From Tessaracoccus caeni (GTDB taxonomy: Bacteria; Actinomycetota; Actinomycetes; Propionibacteriales; Propionibacteriaceae), in the NCBI RefSeq assembly GCF_029211185.1, contig NZ_JARGDO010000021.1, positions 1 through 64,000 of the forward strand: 64,000 nt of DNA, written 5' to 3'. The position numbers and the translations under genes are program-made. Below the pieces are notes generated by a model, which was not told the DNA's origin, did no database searches, and worked only from the letters and a program-made list of their open reading frames with translations. Numbering within the stretch: position 1 is the first letter of the stretch; each line of letters starts with the position of its first letter. Shown in pieces: positions 62,610-64,000 of this stretch.

Positions 62610-63830
62610 GTGAACGACGGCGCTCCGGATGGGCAGGCAGCTTCGCGCGCGGGCGCGGTACGCGAGGTTTTCCTGGCCTTCCTCCGGCTGGGGCTGACCT
62701 CCTTTGGCGGACCCGTGGCTCACCTCGGCTACTTCCGGGCGGAGTTCGTGGAGCGTCGCAAATGGCTGACCGACGGCGCCTACGCCGACCTCGTCGCCTT
62801 GTGCCAGTTCCTGCCAGGCCCCGCCTCCAGCCAGGTAGGCATGGCGATCGGCTTGCAACGCGCGGGCGTCGGCGGCTTGGTGGCGGCGTGGACCGGCTTC
62901 ACGCTGCCGTCCGCTCTGCTGCTGGTTGGGTTCGCCCTCGGGACCGCCGGCCTCACCGACCTGGCGCAGGCAGGGTGGGTGCTCGGCCTCAAGGCCGGAT
63001 CTGTGGCGGTCGTCGCCCACGCGGTGCTCGGCATGGCCAGGACCCTCACCCCGGACGCCCGCCGCGCGATCATCGCGGCGGCCGCAATGATCCTGGTTCT
63101 CCTCGTGCCCAGCGCCTGGGCTCAGATCGGCGCGATCGTCGTCTCGGGCCTCGTCGGTCTGACGTGGCTCCGGAACATCGCCGCTCCCGCCTCAGCCAGC
63201 TCGACGTTCGCGCCAAGGCTCCCGCGCGCGGCGGCCGTCGGTTGTCTCGTCGCATTCCTCGTCTTGCTTCTCGGCCTGCCCGCGGTGGCAGCGGCGACCG
63301 GTGGAGGCGCCCTGGGGCTGTTCGACACGTTCTATCGCGCGGGCGCCTTGGTGTTCGGTGGTGGACACGTCGTGCTGCCGCTCCTGCAGGCGGAGGTGGT
63401 CCAAACCGGCCTCGTCGATCCAGGTGTCTTCCTCGCCGGCTACGGGGCGGCGCAAGCGGTGCCGGGGCCGCTCTTCACCTTCGCCGCCTACCTCGGAGCG
63501 GTCACCACGAGTCCGCCCTCCGGGCTGCTCGGCGCCGCCATCGCGCTGGGTGCCATGTTCCTTCCCTCGGCGCTTCTGCTGATGGGTGTGCTGCCGTTTT
63601 GGCAACGGCTCCGGGAAGTTCCACAGGCACAAGCTCTTCTGATGGGTGTGAACGCCGGGGTCGTCGGATTGCTTGCCGCCGCCCTGTATCACCCCGTCTT
63701 CACCGAGGGAATCGACGGAGCAGCGTCGCTCGCAATCGCGGTGGCGGCCTTCGTGGCGTTCGCCGCGTGGAAGGCGCCCGCATGGGCGGTGGTCCTGGCG
63801 GCCGCCTTGCTGGGTGCGCTGACGCTATGA
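62610..63830 (+). CDS. chrA: Chromate transporter ChrA
   Basis: Membrane transporter of 406 aa, start GTG 62610. It has the two CHR halves: LRLGLTSFGGPVAHLGYFRAEFVERRKWL with LCQFLPGPASSQVGMAIG in the first, and RAGALVFGGGHVVLPLLQAEVV with GPLFTFAAYLGA in the second. About ten hydrophobic segments. Members export chromate coupled to proton or sulfate exchange; no ChrB regulator is adjacent. Confidence 0.95.
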   Translation: MNDGAPDGQAASRAGAVREVFLAFLRLGLTSFGGPVAHLGYFRAEFVERRKWLTDGAYADLVALCQFLPGPASSQVGMAIGLQRAGVGGLVAAWTGFTLPSALLLVGFALGTAGLTDLAQAGWVLGLKAGSVAVVAHAVLGMARTLTPDARRAIIAAAAMILVLLVPSAWAQIGAIVVSGLVGLTWLRNIAAPASASSTFAPRLPRAAAVGCLVAFLVLLLGLPAVAAATGGGALGLFDTFYRAGALVFGGGHVVLPLLQAEVVQTGLVDPGVFLAGYGAAQAVPGPLFTFAAYLGAVTTSPPSGLLGAAIALGAMFLPSALLLMGVLPFWQRLREVPQAQALLMGVNAGVVGLLAAALYHPVFTEGIDGAASLAIAVAAFVAFAAWKAPAWAVVLAAALLGALTL

Positions 63831-64000
63831 GGCGCGCCGACGCTGCGGTGGAACCTCGGCGTTGGTGCTTCCCTGCTCCAGGCTCACGGCTCACAGGACG
63901 GGGCGGTCATGCCTGAAGCACTTTGGTGAAGCCCAGCTCGCCGATCGCCTCACGACAACGAGTATCCGTCCGGTGCTACCTCGCAGTACGACTTCCAAGG
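63831..64000. other. No supported feature at the right edge
   Basis: A minus-strand frame ending near 63907 reads TRCREAIGELGFTKVLQA, which looks protein-like, but an in-frame TAG lies about 20 codons upstream. It may be the tail of a gene broken or continuing out of the window. Nothing else is seen. Confidence 0.3.

Overview
The window comes from a high-GC Gram-positive chromosome. Codon choice, short ATGA/GTGA overlaps between genes, and the protein set (MCRNIRTL-type DUF2277, TreY/TreZ, MntR/MntP, WYL regulator, IrtAB-like exporters, AbiEi/DUF559 proteins) fit an actinomycete, perhaps Propionibacteriaceae. The family is a guess; no rRNA or tRNA was seen.

Layout. 1-12.7 kb (minus strand) is a defence operon: SNF2-type helicase with a DUF3883 tail, DUF1156 DNA methyltransferase, DUF1016/PDDEXK nuclease, DUF499 ATPase with a HEPN-like N-terminus, and an OLD-like ATPase whose end runs into a transposase remnant. 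12.9-22.9 kb (plus strand) is a divergently transcribed CRISPR-Cas locus: a Cas6e-like gene, csb1 (Cas7), csb2 (Cas5), and a 1284-residue Cas3 whose last ~320 residues look like a fused Cas8-type domain. A 45-repeat array begins 9 nt after the cas3 stop. No cas1, cas2 or cas4 is present. A perfect 16-bp palindrome lies between the two divergent operons. 23-33 kb is accessory: a drug-type ABC transporter with its WYL regulator, three toxin-antitoxin modules (HigBA-like, HepT/MntA, an RHH pair), a PNPOx-like protein, a pRiA4b ORF-3-like protein, and a RhuM gene plus a decayed RhuM remnant. 33-64 kb is a metabolic backbone (putA with a LysR gene, treY-treZ, mntR-mntP, alkD-like, chrA, trehalose and manganese functions) broken up by accessory units: a truncated SF1 helicase, two IrtAB-like exporters, an M6 protease/double ATP-grasp cluster, an AbiEi-DUF559 gene, TacA/TacT, and a second ABC transporter.

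Two dispersed intergenic repeat families run through 23-61 kb. One is a set of five long hairpins (22-25-bp stems, always a 6-nt loop, always a CCACC/GGTGG apex). Four of them form two pairs with pair-specific arms: one pair flanks the AbiEi-DUF559 gene, the other flanks the 59-60 kb ABC genes. The other family is a TTCGAGG...CCTC-type element that sits at gene 3' ends and supplies their stop codons; two unrelated proteins end in -PHAL because of it. Several genes next to these repeats are truncated.

The most unusual system is the CRISPR locus. It has I-G(I-U)-type Csb1/Csb2 effector genes, but an I-E-type standalone Cas6 and I-E array geometry (28-nt repeat, 61-nt period), and a Cas3 carrying the apparent large-subunit function. 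Two genes (ABC ATPase at 58.9 kb, DUF6157 at 62.1 kb) are each broken by a one-base contraction in a short homopolymer, which may be an assembly error.
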